Positions 15,725 to 22,470 are shown, counted from the stretch's first letter. The stretch is DNA of 22,470 nt from an uncultured Treponema sp. (GCA_937890485.1 CALBXN010000118.1:1-22470); one strand, 5' to 3'. The notes: generated by a model not told the origin, from the sequence alone. Made by a program: numbers and translations.

Positions 15725-16933
15725 ATGGAATATTTAAAGCAATATCCTAACAAGGAAGGTTATTTTGGAGAATTTGGTGGGTCTTTTGTGCCTGAGGTTC
15801 TTCAAAAAGAAATGGATAAAATTACAAAGGCTTATTACACAATTAGTAAGTCTCACGATTTTATAAATGAATTACGTAGTATTAGAAAGCATTTTCAGGG
15901 GCGACCAACTCCGGTTTATTATTGTCGTCGGTTGTCTGAAAAATGTGGCGGACGAATTTACTTAAAACGTGAAGATTTGAATCATACTGGGGCTCACAAG
16001 TTAAATCACTGTATGGGTGAGGCTTTACTTGCAAAATATATGGGCAAGAAAAAAGTAATTGCTGAAACTGGAGCTGGTCAACATGGGGTTGCTTTGGCAA
16101 CTGCAGCGGCTTATTTTGGACTTGAATGTGAAATCCACATGGGAGAAGTTGATATTGCAAAGGAACATCCAAATGTGGTGCGTATGCAACTTCTTGGAGC
16201 AAAGGTTGTGCCGGTTACTCATGGGTTAAAAACTTTGAAGGAAGCCGTAGACTCTGCCTTTGAAGCATATTTAAAAGATCCTGAAAATAGCATTTATTGT
16301 ATTGGCTCTGTTGTAGGCCCTCATCCTTTCCCAATGTTAGTGCGAGATTTTCAGCATGTTATCGGTGTAGAATCTCGTGAACAATTCTTAGAAATGACAG
16401 GGGAACTTCCTGATGAAGTTTGCGCTTGCGTTGGTGGTGGTTCTAATGCTATGGGAATGTTCAGCGGATTTTTAGATGATGACGGTGTTCGCTTAACTGG
16501 TGTTGAACCTTCTGGCCGTTCTTTGAAAATGGGAGACCACGCTGCAAGTCTTTCTTACGGAACTCCAGGAATTTTGCACGGATTTAAAACATATTTGCTA
16601 CAAAACGAAAAGGGAGAACCAGCTCCTGTTTATTCAATTTCTAGTGGGTTGGATTATCCTGGAAGTGGTCCAGAACACTGTATGCTAAAGGATATGGGAC
16701 GTATTCAATACACTGTTGCAAGTGACGCTGAATGTTTGGAAGCTTTCTACACACTTTGCCGTTTAGAGGGAATTATTCCAGCTCTAGAAAGTGCTCACGC
16801 TGTGGCTTATGCTATGAAGGCTGCTCAAGAAAGACCTGAAAAATCTATTTTGGTTTGTTTGTCTGGCCGTGGAGATAAGGATATTGACTTTATCGTAGAA
16901 AACTACGGAACTGGGGAAGAATATTTGAAGTAG
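15725..16933 (+). CDS. trpB: Tryptophan synthase beta chain
   Basis: 402 residues of the canonical TrpB1 type; PLP enzyme joining indole and serine to tryptophan. PLP lysine K92 (GAHKLNH), catalytic E114 (AETGAGQHGVA), phosphate-binding GGGSNAMGMF (237-246), C-terminal LCRLEGIIPALESAHA and LSGRGDKD are all present. The start is put at the second ATG (MEYLKQYPN, 15725) because GGAG at 15712-15715 is a good ribosome binding site for it and lies inside the reading frame of the ATG at 15710. No trpA or other trp gene is adjacent, so it may salvage free indole or pair with a distant trpA. Base composition is clearly less A+T-rich than its neighbours, which may reflect transfer or high expression. 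Confidence 0.95.
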   Translation: MEYLKQYPNKEGYFGEFGGSFVPEVLQKEMDKITKAYYTISKSHDFINELRSIRKHFQGRPTPVYYCRRLSEKCGGRIYLKREDLNHTGAHKLNHCMGEALLAKYMGKKKVIAETGAGQHGVALATAAAYFGLECEIHMGEVDIAKEHPNVVRMQLLGAKVVPVTHGLKTLKEAVDSAFEAYLKDPENSIYCIGSVVGPHPFPMLVRDFQHVIGVESREQFLEMTGELPDEVCACVGGGSNAMGMFSGFLDDDGVRLTGVEPSGRSLKMGDHAASLSYGTPGILHGFKTYLLQNEKGEPAPVYSISSGLDYPGSGPEHCMLKDMGRIQYTVASDAECLEAFYTLCRLEGIIPALESAHAVAYAMKAAQERPEKSILVCLSGRGDKDIDFIVENYGTGEEYLK

Positions 16934-17014
16934 CTTCGGCTTCGCTCAGCTACCGAGTTTCCTGAGCATAGTCGAAGGAGACAATTACCGAGCTTCCTGA
17001 GCGTAGTCGAAGGA
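16934..17014 (+). repeat. REP-like palindromic repeat cluster behind trpB
   Basis: One forward and two inverted copies of a 16-base unit: CTTCGGCTTCGCTCAG (16934-16949), then CTGAGCATAGTCGAAG (16962-16977) and CTGAGCGTAGTCGAAG (16997-17012). The last two sit in a 29-bp near-perfect direct repeat (16951-16979, 16986-17014; two mismatches, period 35). The first and second units can form a stem of about 14 pairs. Starts directly at the trpB stop and is much richer in G+C than its surroundings, typical of REP/BIME-type extragenic repeats. Confidence 0.75.
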
Positions 17015-17039
17015 CAGTTATAGGATTTGTATTATCGAA

Positions 17040-17099
17040 AAAAAAGGTGTGTTAGTGTTTTGGCTAACTTTTGGGGTGCACTTCAAACTCGCCTTTTTT
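17040..17099 (+). terminator. Probable terminator of trpB
   Basis: A stem of AAAAAAGGTG (17040-17049) with CGCCTTTTTT (17090-17099), enclosing a smaller hairpin (GTTAG 17051-17055 with CTAAC 17064-17068). It ends in a T-run. The 40-base loop is longer than usual, so the fold is uncertain. The part CTAACTTTTGGGGTGCACTT also resembles IS3-family (IS150-group) terminal repeats. Confidence 0.4.
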
Positions 17100-17125
17100 G
17101 TGGGGATTTTTGTTATTGTTATTAA

Positions 17126-17174
17126 GCTGTCTAAACTTTGTCTAAAAAGGCAAAAATTAGACAGCATTTTTTTT
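17126..17174 (+). terminator. Intrinsic terminator between trpB and trmN6
   Basis: Perfect nine-base stem GCTGTCTAA / TTAGACAGC (17126-17134 and 17157-17165) followed by A and eight T. Lies between converging trpB and trmN6; the T-run fits plus-strand transcription. Confidence 0.6.
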
Positions 17175-17185
17175 ATAAAAAAAGT

Positions 17186-17908
17186 TTACACAAAACTAGA
17201 ATATATCTGATTAATTTTTTCTGTATAAATTCCAGGCTTTTCATAAACGATTAAATTTTCTTCAATTTGTAACCTTGGATTTGCGTTTTTTCTTGCTTCA
17301 ATTAAAACTAAATTTGGCTCTTTTTGTAAAAACGGAGAAACTAATTCCATTCTTTTAGGTTCAATTTTGTACTTTGTCAATAAACTAAAAATTTCTGGAA
17401 GTCTAAAAGGTCTATGAATCATAAAAAATTTTCCGAAAGGTTTAAGCAAATAATCTACAGCACAAATGATATCTTCAAGATTACACAAAACTTCATGACG
17501 AGCAATTGATTTTGCTTCGGTTGGATTTTGTTTTCCATGTTCATTTATCATATAAGGCGGATTTGAAACAACTACATCAAAACTATGCTTTGTAAATTTT
17601 TTTTCAACTGCTTTTATATCACCATGAATGATTTGAATTTTTTCTTCAAGTTGATTAAGTTCAACACTTCTTTTTGCAATTTCTACATTTTCTTCTTGAA
17701 TTTCGAGTCCCACAATGAAATTTGCTCTGGACTTTGCAATCATCAAAGGAATAATTCCGTTTCCTGTTCCTAAATCGATAACTTTTTCATTGTTTCTAAT
17801 TTGATTAAAAGCAAAATGACTTAGAAGAATTGCATCAATTCCAAATTTAAATTTTTCTGAATCCTGAATAATTTTATATCCGTTTTTTAAAGTATCCACA
17901 ACTTCCAT
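17186..17908 (-). CDS. trmN6: tRNA1(Val) (adenine(37)-N6)-methyltransferase family protein
   Basis: 240-residue SAM-dependent methyltransferase. SAM-binding DLGTGNGIIPLMIA (45-58), acidic VGLEIQEEN at the next strand, and the N6-adenine motif NPPY (116-119) with the TrmN6-typical ARHEVLCNLEDIICA segment after it. The family methylates A37 of tRNA(Val) in E. coli; the tRNA here is inferred. The gene is preceded by a leaderless-type promoter. Confidence 0.88.
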   Translation of the reverse strand: MEVVDTLKNGYKIIQDSEKFKFGIDAILLSHFAFNQIRNNEKVIDLGTGNGIIPLMIAKSRANFIVGLEIQEENVEIAKRSVELNQLEEKIQIIHGDIKAVEKKFTKHSFDVVVSNPPYMINEHGKQNPTEAKSIARHEVLCNLEDIICAVDYLLKPFGKFFMIHRPFRLPEIFSLLTKYKIEPKRMELVSPFLQKEPNLVLIEARKNANPRLQIEENLIVYEKPGIYTEKINQIYSSFV

Positions 17909-17944
17909 AAAATGAATTATAAAAAAGTTTGCAGATTTTGTCAG
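17909..17944 (-). promoter_or_regulatory. Leaderless promoter of trmN6
   Basis: CTGACA (17939-17944), 17 bases, perfect TATAAT (17916-17921), then seven bases and the ATG. No Shine-Dalgarno sequence. Confidence 0.6.
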
Positions 17945-17971
17945 TATTCTTATTGATTGATAAACTGCGAT

Positions 17972-18397
17972 TTATAGCAATTCAAAAATCTTATCTAAAA
18001 CTTCAATATCCGCAGGAAGCCAATTCACACTTTTTAGAGTAGTTTTATCAAGCCATTTTGCACAATCATGTTCTAAAAGAGTAATTTCCTGTTCGTTTAA
18101 AATTTTACAAGCAAAACATTCCATAGAAAGATGAAAAGTTGGATAATCATATTCTATTGTGTAAATTTTTTCTCCAACAGAAATATCTACTGCTAACTCT
18201 TCTTTGATTTCACGTTTTAAGGCAACTTCCGGAGTTTCTCCTGCTTCGATTTTTCCACCAGGAAATTCCCAGCCACCTTTAAAATCGCCGTAGCCTCGTT
18301 GAGTTGCAAGTACTTGAGGTTCTGATGAGTTGCCTGGTGCAGTGCGAAAGATGAGCGCCGCTACTACATGGATGGTTTTTCGGGATTGTTCTTGCAT
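17972..18397 (-). CDS. mutT: MutT-like Nudix hydrolase
   Basis: 141 residues. Complete Nudix box from G48 to V70 (GGKIEAGETPEVALKREIKE, then EL), with preceding GGWEFPGG typical of MutT/8-oxo-dGTP diphosphatases; C-terminal WLPADIEVLDKI is also MutT-like. Probably cleanses oxidised dGTP; other nucleotide substrates are possible. The ribosome binding site (AAGGAG) lies inside the last codons of the upstream helicase remnant, so the two were once translationally linked. Its first 30 codons are richer in G+C than the rest. Confidence 0.88.
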   Translation of the reverse strand: MQEQSRKTIHVVAALIFRTAPGNSSEPQVLATQRGYGDFKGGWEFPGGKIEAGETPEVALKREIKEELAVDISVGEKIYTIEYDYPTFHLSMECFACKILNEQEITLLEHDCAKWLDKTTLKSVNWLPADIEVLDKIFELL

Positions 18398-18403
18398 TTT
18401 GGA

Positions 18404-18605
18404 TTAAGCTCCTTCTAGGTAGTTATAAAGATTTTGTGGAACAGGGGGGACGATATCAAATTGAATATTTACAATAGGAAGCATCTGCCCATTTTCATTT
18501 TGAATATGAGTCTGTTCTTTCGAATCAAAATCTGTAATCATTTTTCCAATATAATAGAAATCTTTCCCTTCCGCATCATCTTTTTTTATAAAAAGTAGAA
18601 CGCAA
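18404..18605 (-). pseudogene. C-terminal remnant of a DUF3427-type DEAD/DEAH helicase
   Basis: About 65 residues (LLFIKKDDAEGKDFYYIGKM, then VNIQFDIVPPVPQNLYNYLE) resembling the end of DUF3427 domains found at the C-terminus of SSL2-like helicases that often sit next to mutT. Everything upstream (helicase motifs) is missing; beyond about 18605 the frame runs into A+T-rich sequence that is the promoter region of the restriction-modification genes. This looks like a gene cut off when that module arrived. Family assignment is from motif memory. Confidence 0.5.
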
Positions 18606-18664
18606 ATGTGATTTTGTAGATAAGAGTGTAAAAAAATGATATGATATATATATAACATAAAAAC

Positions 18665-18693
18665 TGTACAAATGTAAAGATATATATTATAAT
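18665..18693 (+). promoter_or_regulatory. Promoter of the restriction-modification pair
   Basis: TGTACA (18665-18670), 17 bases, perfect TATAAT (18688-18693). The motif ACTGTA occurs both at the -35 box and just before the ribosome binding site (near 18697), a possible regulatory repeat. Unlike the leaderless genes, this transcript has a normal leader with AAAGGAG. Confidence 0.5.
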
Positions 18694-18715
18694 ACAACTG
18701 TAAAGGAGCTCATTG

Positions 18716-19588
18716 ATGAATATAGTTAATGCAATTTGCAATTTAGTAAAAAATCCTCAGTATAAACTTAAACAGTATACATCAAGTAGAAATCGTGCCA
18801 ATGGTATGGGTGAAGCTTTAGAAGAATATATAAAAGATCTATTTGCGGGAGTTCCAGAAAATTCCAGTTCTGAAATGAGAGATGCTTTAATTCAGAATAC
18901 CTTTAGTTATACAGGAAATCAAAATAACCCACCAGACGCTATGCTTTGGTGTGGAGATGCAATTGAAGTGAAAAAAATAGAAAGTAAAAACTCAGCTCTT
19001 GCTTTAAACTCAAGTTATCCTAAGCATAAACTTTATGCAGATAGTCCAATGATTTCAACCGCATGTCGTGAAGCAGAAACTTGGACAGAAAAAGACATAA
19101 TTTACGCAGTTGGTGTATTAAATAAAAAAACTGAAAGTTTATCATCATTAGCTTTTGTGTACGGAGAAGACTATTGTGCTTCTAAGGAAGTTTATGAAAA
19201 AATAAAAAATACAATAAAAGAAGGTGTTGAAAGTATTCCATATATTGAATTTACAGAAACTAAAGAACTAGGTCATGTAAATCGAGTTGATCCATTAGGA
19301 ATAACATATTTAAGAGTTCGTGGAATGTGGGGAATTGAAAATCCTTTTAAAACATTTGAAAAACATTATGAAAGAGATGATTCAAAAGATTTTAATTTTA
19401 TGTGTATTATTAATGAAGAGAAATATTATTCTTTTGAAAATTATTTAGAATTAGAAAATTTGTCTTGTCAAAATAATAATTTATCCATAAAAAATATTAA
19501 AATTAACAATCCTGATAATCCTAGTAGATTGGTTCCAGCTAAACTTATTTCATTTTTTGTTGAAGGTGAAAAAAATGAAAGTAATTAG
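18716..19588 (+). CDS. Type II restriction endonuclease, NgoPII-like (predicted GGCC)
   Basis: 290 residues resembling R.NgoPII, an isoschizomer of HaeIII. The PD-(D/E)xK nuclease core is P73-D74 ... E84-V-K86-K (PPDAMLWCGDAIEVKK); the N-terminal NIVNAICNLVKNP and RNRANGMGEALEEYIKDLF are family-like. ATG at 18716 is chosen over the TTG at 18713 because AAAGGAG (18702-18708) is seven bases upstream. Its 3' end overlaps the methyltransferase gene by 14 bases. Specificity is inferred mainly from the partner methylase, which is very close to M.HaeIII. Confidence 0.85.
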   Translation: MNIVNAICNLVKNPQYKLKQYTSSRNRANGMGEALEEYIKDLFAGVPENSSSEMRDALIQNTFSYTGNQNNPPDAMLWCGDAIEVKKIESKNSALALNSSYPKHKLYADSPMISTACREAETWTEKDIIYAVGVLNKKTESLSSLAFVYGEDYCASKEVYEKIKNTIKEGVESIPYIEFTETKELGHVNRVDPLGITYLRVRGMWGIENPFKTFEKHYERDDSKDFNFMCIINEEKYYSFENYLELENLSCQNNNLSIKNIKINNPDNPSRLVPAKLISFFVEGEKNESN

Positions 19589-20570
19589 TTTATTTTCTGG
19601 TGCAGGTGGATTAGATTTAGGATTTGAAAAAGCTGGTTTTGAAATTGCAATGGCAAATGAATATGACAAAACAATTTGGGATACATACGAAAAAAATCAT
19701 AAAGCTCCTTTAATAAAAGGTGATATAAGAAACATAAAAGAATCAGATTTTCCTTCTGATATTGATGGAATTATTGGAGGACCTCCTTGTCAAAGTTGGA
19801 GTGAAGCAGGTTCTCTTCGTGGAATTAATGATTCACGTGGTCAGCTATTTTTTGACTATATACGAATTTTAAAAGATAAAAAAACAAAGTTTTTTTTAGC
19901 TGAAAATGTTTCTGGAATGTTAGCAAATAGACATTCTGAAGCTGTTCAAAATATTTTAGGTATGTTTAATGAATGCGGATATAATGTTTCTGTGACACTT
20001 GTAAACGCTTCTGATTATGGTGTACCTCAAGATAGAAAACGTGTATTTTATATTGGTTTTAGAAATGATTTAAATGTGAAATTTCAATTTCCCTCTCCAA
20101 CAACGGCTAGTAGTGAAAGTAAGAAAACCTTAAAAGATGCTATTTGGGATTTGCATGGAAAGGAAATTCCTGCTTTATCAAAGAATAAAACAAATGGAAA
20201 ACTTGAGATTTTGAATCATGAATATTTTATAGGAGCATATTCTACAATATTTATGAGTAGAAATCGCGTCCGTTCATGGAATGAACCAGCTTTTACAGTT
20301 CAAGCAAGTGGTAGGCAATGTCAATTACATCCTCAAGCTCCTAAGATGGAAAAAATTGGATTAAATAAGTGTCAATTCGTTGAAGGAAAAGAAAATCTAT
20401 ATAGACGCTTAACTGTCAGAGAATGTGCTAGAGTACAAGGATTTCCTGATGATTTTGAATTTATATATCAAGATATAGATGATGGATATAAGATGGTAGG
20501 AAATGCTGTGCCTGTAGAATTAGCAAGGATTGTGGCGGAAGCTATAAGAGAACAAATAGAATTAAGGTGA
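19575..20570 (+). CDS. DNA cytosine-5 methyltransferase, HaeIII/NgoPII type (GGCC)
   Basis: 331 residues with all C5-methylase motifs in order: I FSGAGGLDLGF (7-17), IV GGPPCQSWSEAG with catalytic C72, VI ENV (110-112), VIII QDRKRVFYIGF (152-162), a target-recognition region, IX RRLTVRECARVQGFPDDF and X YKMVGNAVPVELA. The target-recognition part (NHEYFIGAYSTIFMSRNRVR, then WNEPAFTVQASGRQCQLHPQ) is nearly that of M.HaeIII, so methylation of the inner C of GGCC is predicted. ATG at 19575 is preceded by AAGGTG. Protects the host against the linked nuclease. Confidence 0.93.
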   Translation: MKVISLFSGAGGLDLGFEKAGFEIAMANEYDKTIWDTYEKNHKAPLIKGDIRNIKESDFPSDIDGIIGGPPCQSWSEAGSLRGINDSRGQLFFDYIRILKDKKTKFFLAENVSGMLANRHSEAVQNILGMFNECGYNVSVTLVNASDYGVPQDRKRVFYIGFRNDLNVKFQFPSPTTASSESKKTLKDAIWDLHGKEIPALSKNKTNGKLEILNHEYFIGAYSTIFMSRNRVRSWNEPAFTVQASGRQCQLHPQAPKMEKIGLNKCQFVEGKENLYRRLTVRECARVQGFPDDFEFIYQDIDDGYKMVGNAVPVELARIVAEAIREQIELR

Positions 20571-20587
20571 AAAAAAAGGAGTTTTGT

Positions 20588-21173
20588 ATGTTTAATAAAT
20601 ATTTTGAAACAATGAAAGACGTGGAAGAAGCTTATAAGCCGTTTAAAATTATGAAAAATGGTTCAAAATCTGACAAAATAATTAACATTCTATTATGGGT
20701 TTTATATTTTGCTACAAGTTCATATTTTTTTGTATCAATGTTATTAATAATAAATCTGCACATTTAGTTGTTTCTTGGATTGCTTTTGGTTTTTCTTTTA
20801 TATTATTGTTTTATATACAACTAATATTCAGCAAAGAGAATCTATTGTTTATTCTCACAAAAATTCATCAGATGTAAAACAAATAGAAAATTTTGTTTCT
20901 AATTTAAATAAAAGAAAAATATCACCTGAATTATTTGAAATAATAATTACATTCTACAAAGAGAAATTAAGTAAATTTACAAACGAGAAAACAAATGAAG
21001 TAATTATTTATTTAACATATTTTATTCTTCCTGTTATAATAAATGTTATTACTTCCAATCAATGTTTTCATTTTGAATTACTAATAATTATATTTATAGG
21101 AATGCTGTTAGTTCCTGGTATAATTTTTGTGGTGCAATTATTTATTAATAGGAAAAAAATTTTGTGTGTATGA
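20588..21173 (+). pseudogene. Unknown four-helix membrane protein, broken by two frameshifts
   Basis: Starts at ATG 20588 after AAAAGGAG with MFNKYFETMKDVEEAYKP and a first membrane helix (IINILLWVLYFATSSYFFVS). Near 20748 the reading must drop one base to continue as KSAHLVVSWIAFGFSFILLF, and near 20815 again to continue as TNIQQRESIVYSHKN, a soluble helical part, and two more membrane helices (VIIYLTYFILPVIINVI; ELLIIIFIGMLLVPGIIFVV) ending at 21173. Both shifts fit single-base deletions in A+T-rich runs. No family recognised. It sits 17 bases behind the methyltransferase in the same direction and looks like decaying accessory cargo. Confidence 0.55.
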
Positions 21174-21857
21174 AAGTTTTTCAAAATTGGTTTTTTTGTT
21201 TGGTAATTATCAGCCAGAAAAATCAACCTTAAAATTTAATAAAAATCTTTTTTCTTCTATTGTAAAATTACGAAGTTCAAAAACATTTAATCAAGATACT
21301 CTTTTGCTTTTAAAAAATATGCTTGATATTATAAATTATCTTGATAGTTCAAATGAAAAACAAGATTTTATTTACGGTACAAATTCTTTTCATCATATTT
21401 TTGAACAAATGGTCAATTCCCTTTTTGGCGAATCTGATAAAGAAAAATTTTATCCAAAAGTTTATTGGAAACTTAATAATTCAGACAAAACTTTTACATT
21501 TACAAATCAAGAAAAACGAAATTCTCTTCGGCCAGATACCATAATGATTACAAATCGTGGGAAAGATAATCAAAAAGTATTTGTGCTGGATTCAAAATAT
21601 TATCGATACGGAGAAACAAAAAATCCAAATCATCTTCCTGATAGTTCTAGTGTCGTAAAGCAAATTGCCTACGCTCAATATATTGAAAATCCTGAAAAAA
21701 ATACTATTCCAGAAGATGTAAAAAAATATACTTCAAATAACCAAATCTACAATGCCTTTATTTTGCCCGGAAAAAAGATGATGATTTTGAAAATATTGGA
21801 TTTGTCATTAAAGTCTTTATAATACTACGAAATAAAAACTCTAACTATAAAATATAA
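21172..21857 (+). pseudogene. LlaJI-type restriction endonuclease remnant
   Basis: The frame to 21822 encodes the nuclease half of an LlaJI-family enzyme: YGTNSFHHIFEQMV, then a PD-(D/E)xK core RPDTIMI ... VFVLDSKYYRYGET, then the family-like LPDSSSVVKQIAYAQYIE and IYNAFILP. The N-terminal half is missing: the recognisable sequence begins near 21172 exactly where the membrane-protein gene ends. After GKK the frame goes wrong at an A6 run (21771-21776); one base lost there, and the next frame continues as DDDFENIGFVIK to a stop at 21857. No LlaJI-type methyltransferase is present. Probably inactive. Confidence 0.65.
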
Positions 21858-21875
21858 TTTAGGAGGAATTTGGTT

Positions 21876-22470
21876 ATGGCCAACAATAATGATTTTTGGG
21901 GCGATCTTGAAAGAGAGATGAGTGGTACTGCAACTGAAAGCTCAGACTTTCTCGAGGACGGAAACGATGTTGAACTTCGCACGATTTTTATGTATTTGGT
22001 GTATGATGTGTCGGGTTCTATGGGAAGATATTCTGAAACAATGTTTGATTCGTGTATTCAAACGTGTAGAGCTCTTAGTTCTGCTCAGAATGAAGACCTT
22101 AATTTTCGTGTAAAGTTAGTTACATTTAATGAAGAAGTCGAAGAAATCAACAAGGAATTCCAAGATCCCGCTGATCTTGAAATGCTTTTATCAAAAGATG
22201 ACTTTGCTTGTGAAGGACAGACAAGTATCAGTAAGATTATTACATACTTGGACAAACAGTTTTCAAGAGACGCACTTAAAGAGCGAAAACTGCACAAGAT
22301 GGATCCAAAATCCGTTGTGGTTATTGTAAGGGACTATCAGCCGGTAGGCGAGACACTAGAAACAGTAACTGCTGCAACTAATAATATTCTTTCCAATCGC
22401 TTTTATAACAAAGCAAATAGGACACTTTGTATTTTTTGCGGAGAAGATAAATTGAAAGCAAATGCTGCTG
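21876..22470 (+). CDS. von Willebrand factor A domain protein (partial, runs off the window)
   Basis: At least 198 residues; starts at ATG 21876 with a strong AGGAGG (21861-21866). MIDAS metal-site motif DVSGSMG (D44, S46, S48) and the threonine of GQTSISKI (about residue 113) are present; the third MIDAS position, normally (T)D-G, reads VIVRDYQPVGET. N-terminal 30 residues are acidic and polar. Cytoplasmic (no signal peptide). Resembles TerY-like VWA proteins that work with phosphatase/kinase partners; the partners would lie beyond the window. Codon use has more G+C than the island to its left. Confidence 0.8.
   Translation, partial: MANNNDFWGDLEREMSGTATESSDFLEDGNDVELRTIFMYLVYDVSGSMGRYSETMFDSCIQTCRALSSAQNEDLNFRVKLVTFNEEVEEINKEFQDPADLEMLLSKDDFACEGQTSISKIITYLDKQFSRDALKERKLHKMDPKSVVVIVRDYQPVGETLETVTAATNNILSNRFYNKANRTLCIFCGEDKLKANAA

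Noticed and set aside
15882..16222. Minus-strand open frames inside trpB
   Set aside because: They are antisense to strongly conserved trpB motifs and have no recognisable features.
17040..17174. A small RNA gene between trpB and trmN6
   Set aside because: Two hairpins with T-runs are explained by termination of trpB; no separate promoter was found.

Overview
The window is about 70% A+T, gene-dense and mostly bacterial housekeeping. The combination of genes (BtuFCD-type transporter with YgiQ, a very small UmuD with UmuC, an M29 aminopeptidase, a VanY-like M15 peptidase, a stand-alone trpB, fragments of glycine-rich beta-helix surface protein) suggests a host-associated Treponema-like spirochaete. 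That assignment rests on overall impression rather than a marker gene and is only moderately certain. No rRNA, tRNA, CRISPR array or intact transposase was seen.

Layout. Positions 1-1542 are a mosaic of gene pieces: a reductase reduced to its NAD-binding domain, the C-terminal domain of a radical SAM protein, a beta-helix surface-protein piece, and the C-terminal part of an EcfT transporter subunit on the other strand. From 1535 to 6047 (minus) there is a four-gene overlapping operon, btuF-btuC-btuD-ygiQ. Next come an RluA-type pseudouridine synthase (plus, apparently starting on ATC), umuD-umuC (minus), and a divergent M29 aminopeptidase. A glutathione peroxidase and a fructosamine-kinase-family gene follow (minus). 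A plus-strand operon holds ybaK, a GNAT-like acyltransferase, a NodB-type deacetylase and a BaiN/YhiN flavoprotein. Then come an M15 peptidase (minus), orphan trpB (plus) with a REP-like repeat and terminators behind it, trmN6 and a MutT Nudix hydrolase (minus).

Positions 18.4-21.9 kb are a restriction turnover zone. A remnant of a DUF3427-type helicase abuts an intact NgoPII/HaeIII-like restriction-modification pair (predicted to act on GGCC), followed by a membrane-protein gene broken by frameshifts and a 5'-truncated, frameshifted LlaJI-type endonuclease. A von Willebrand A domain gene starts at 21876 and runs off the window.

Most interesting points. (1) The UmuD homologue begins at the position where E. 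coli UmuD is cleaved and lacks both catalytic residues, so it looks like a permanently active UmuD' with no self-cleavage step. (2) Several genes have a sigma70-type promoter whose -10 box ends only 6-8 bases before the ATG, with no Shine-Dalgarno sequence, which predicts leaderless mRNAs. (3) The same promoter geometry upstream of trpB would start transcription on a four-codon mini-ORF, inside a pair of 24-bp direct repeats. (4) The restriction island shows one module replacing others.
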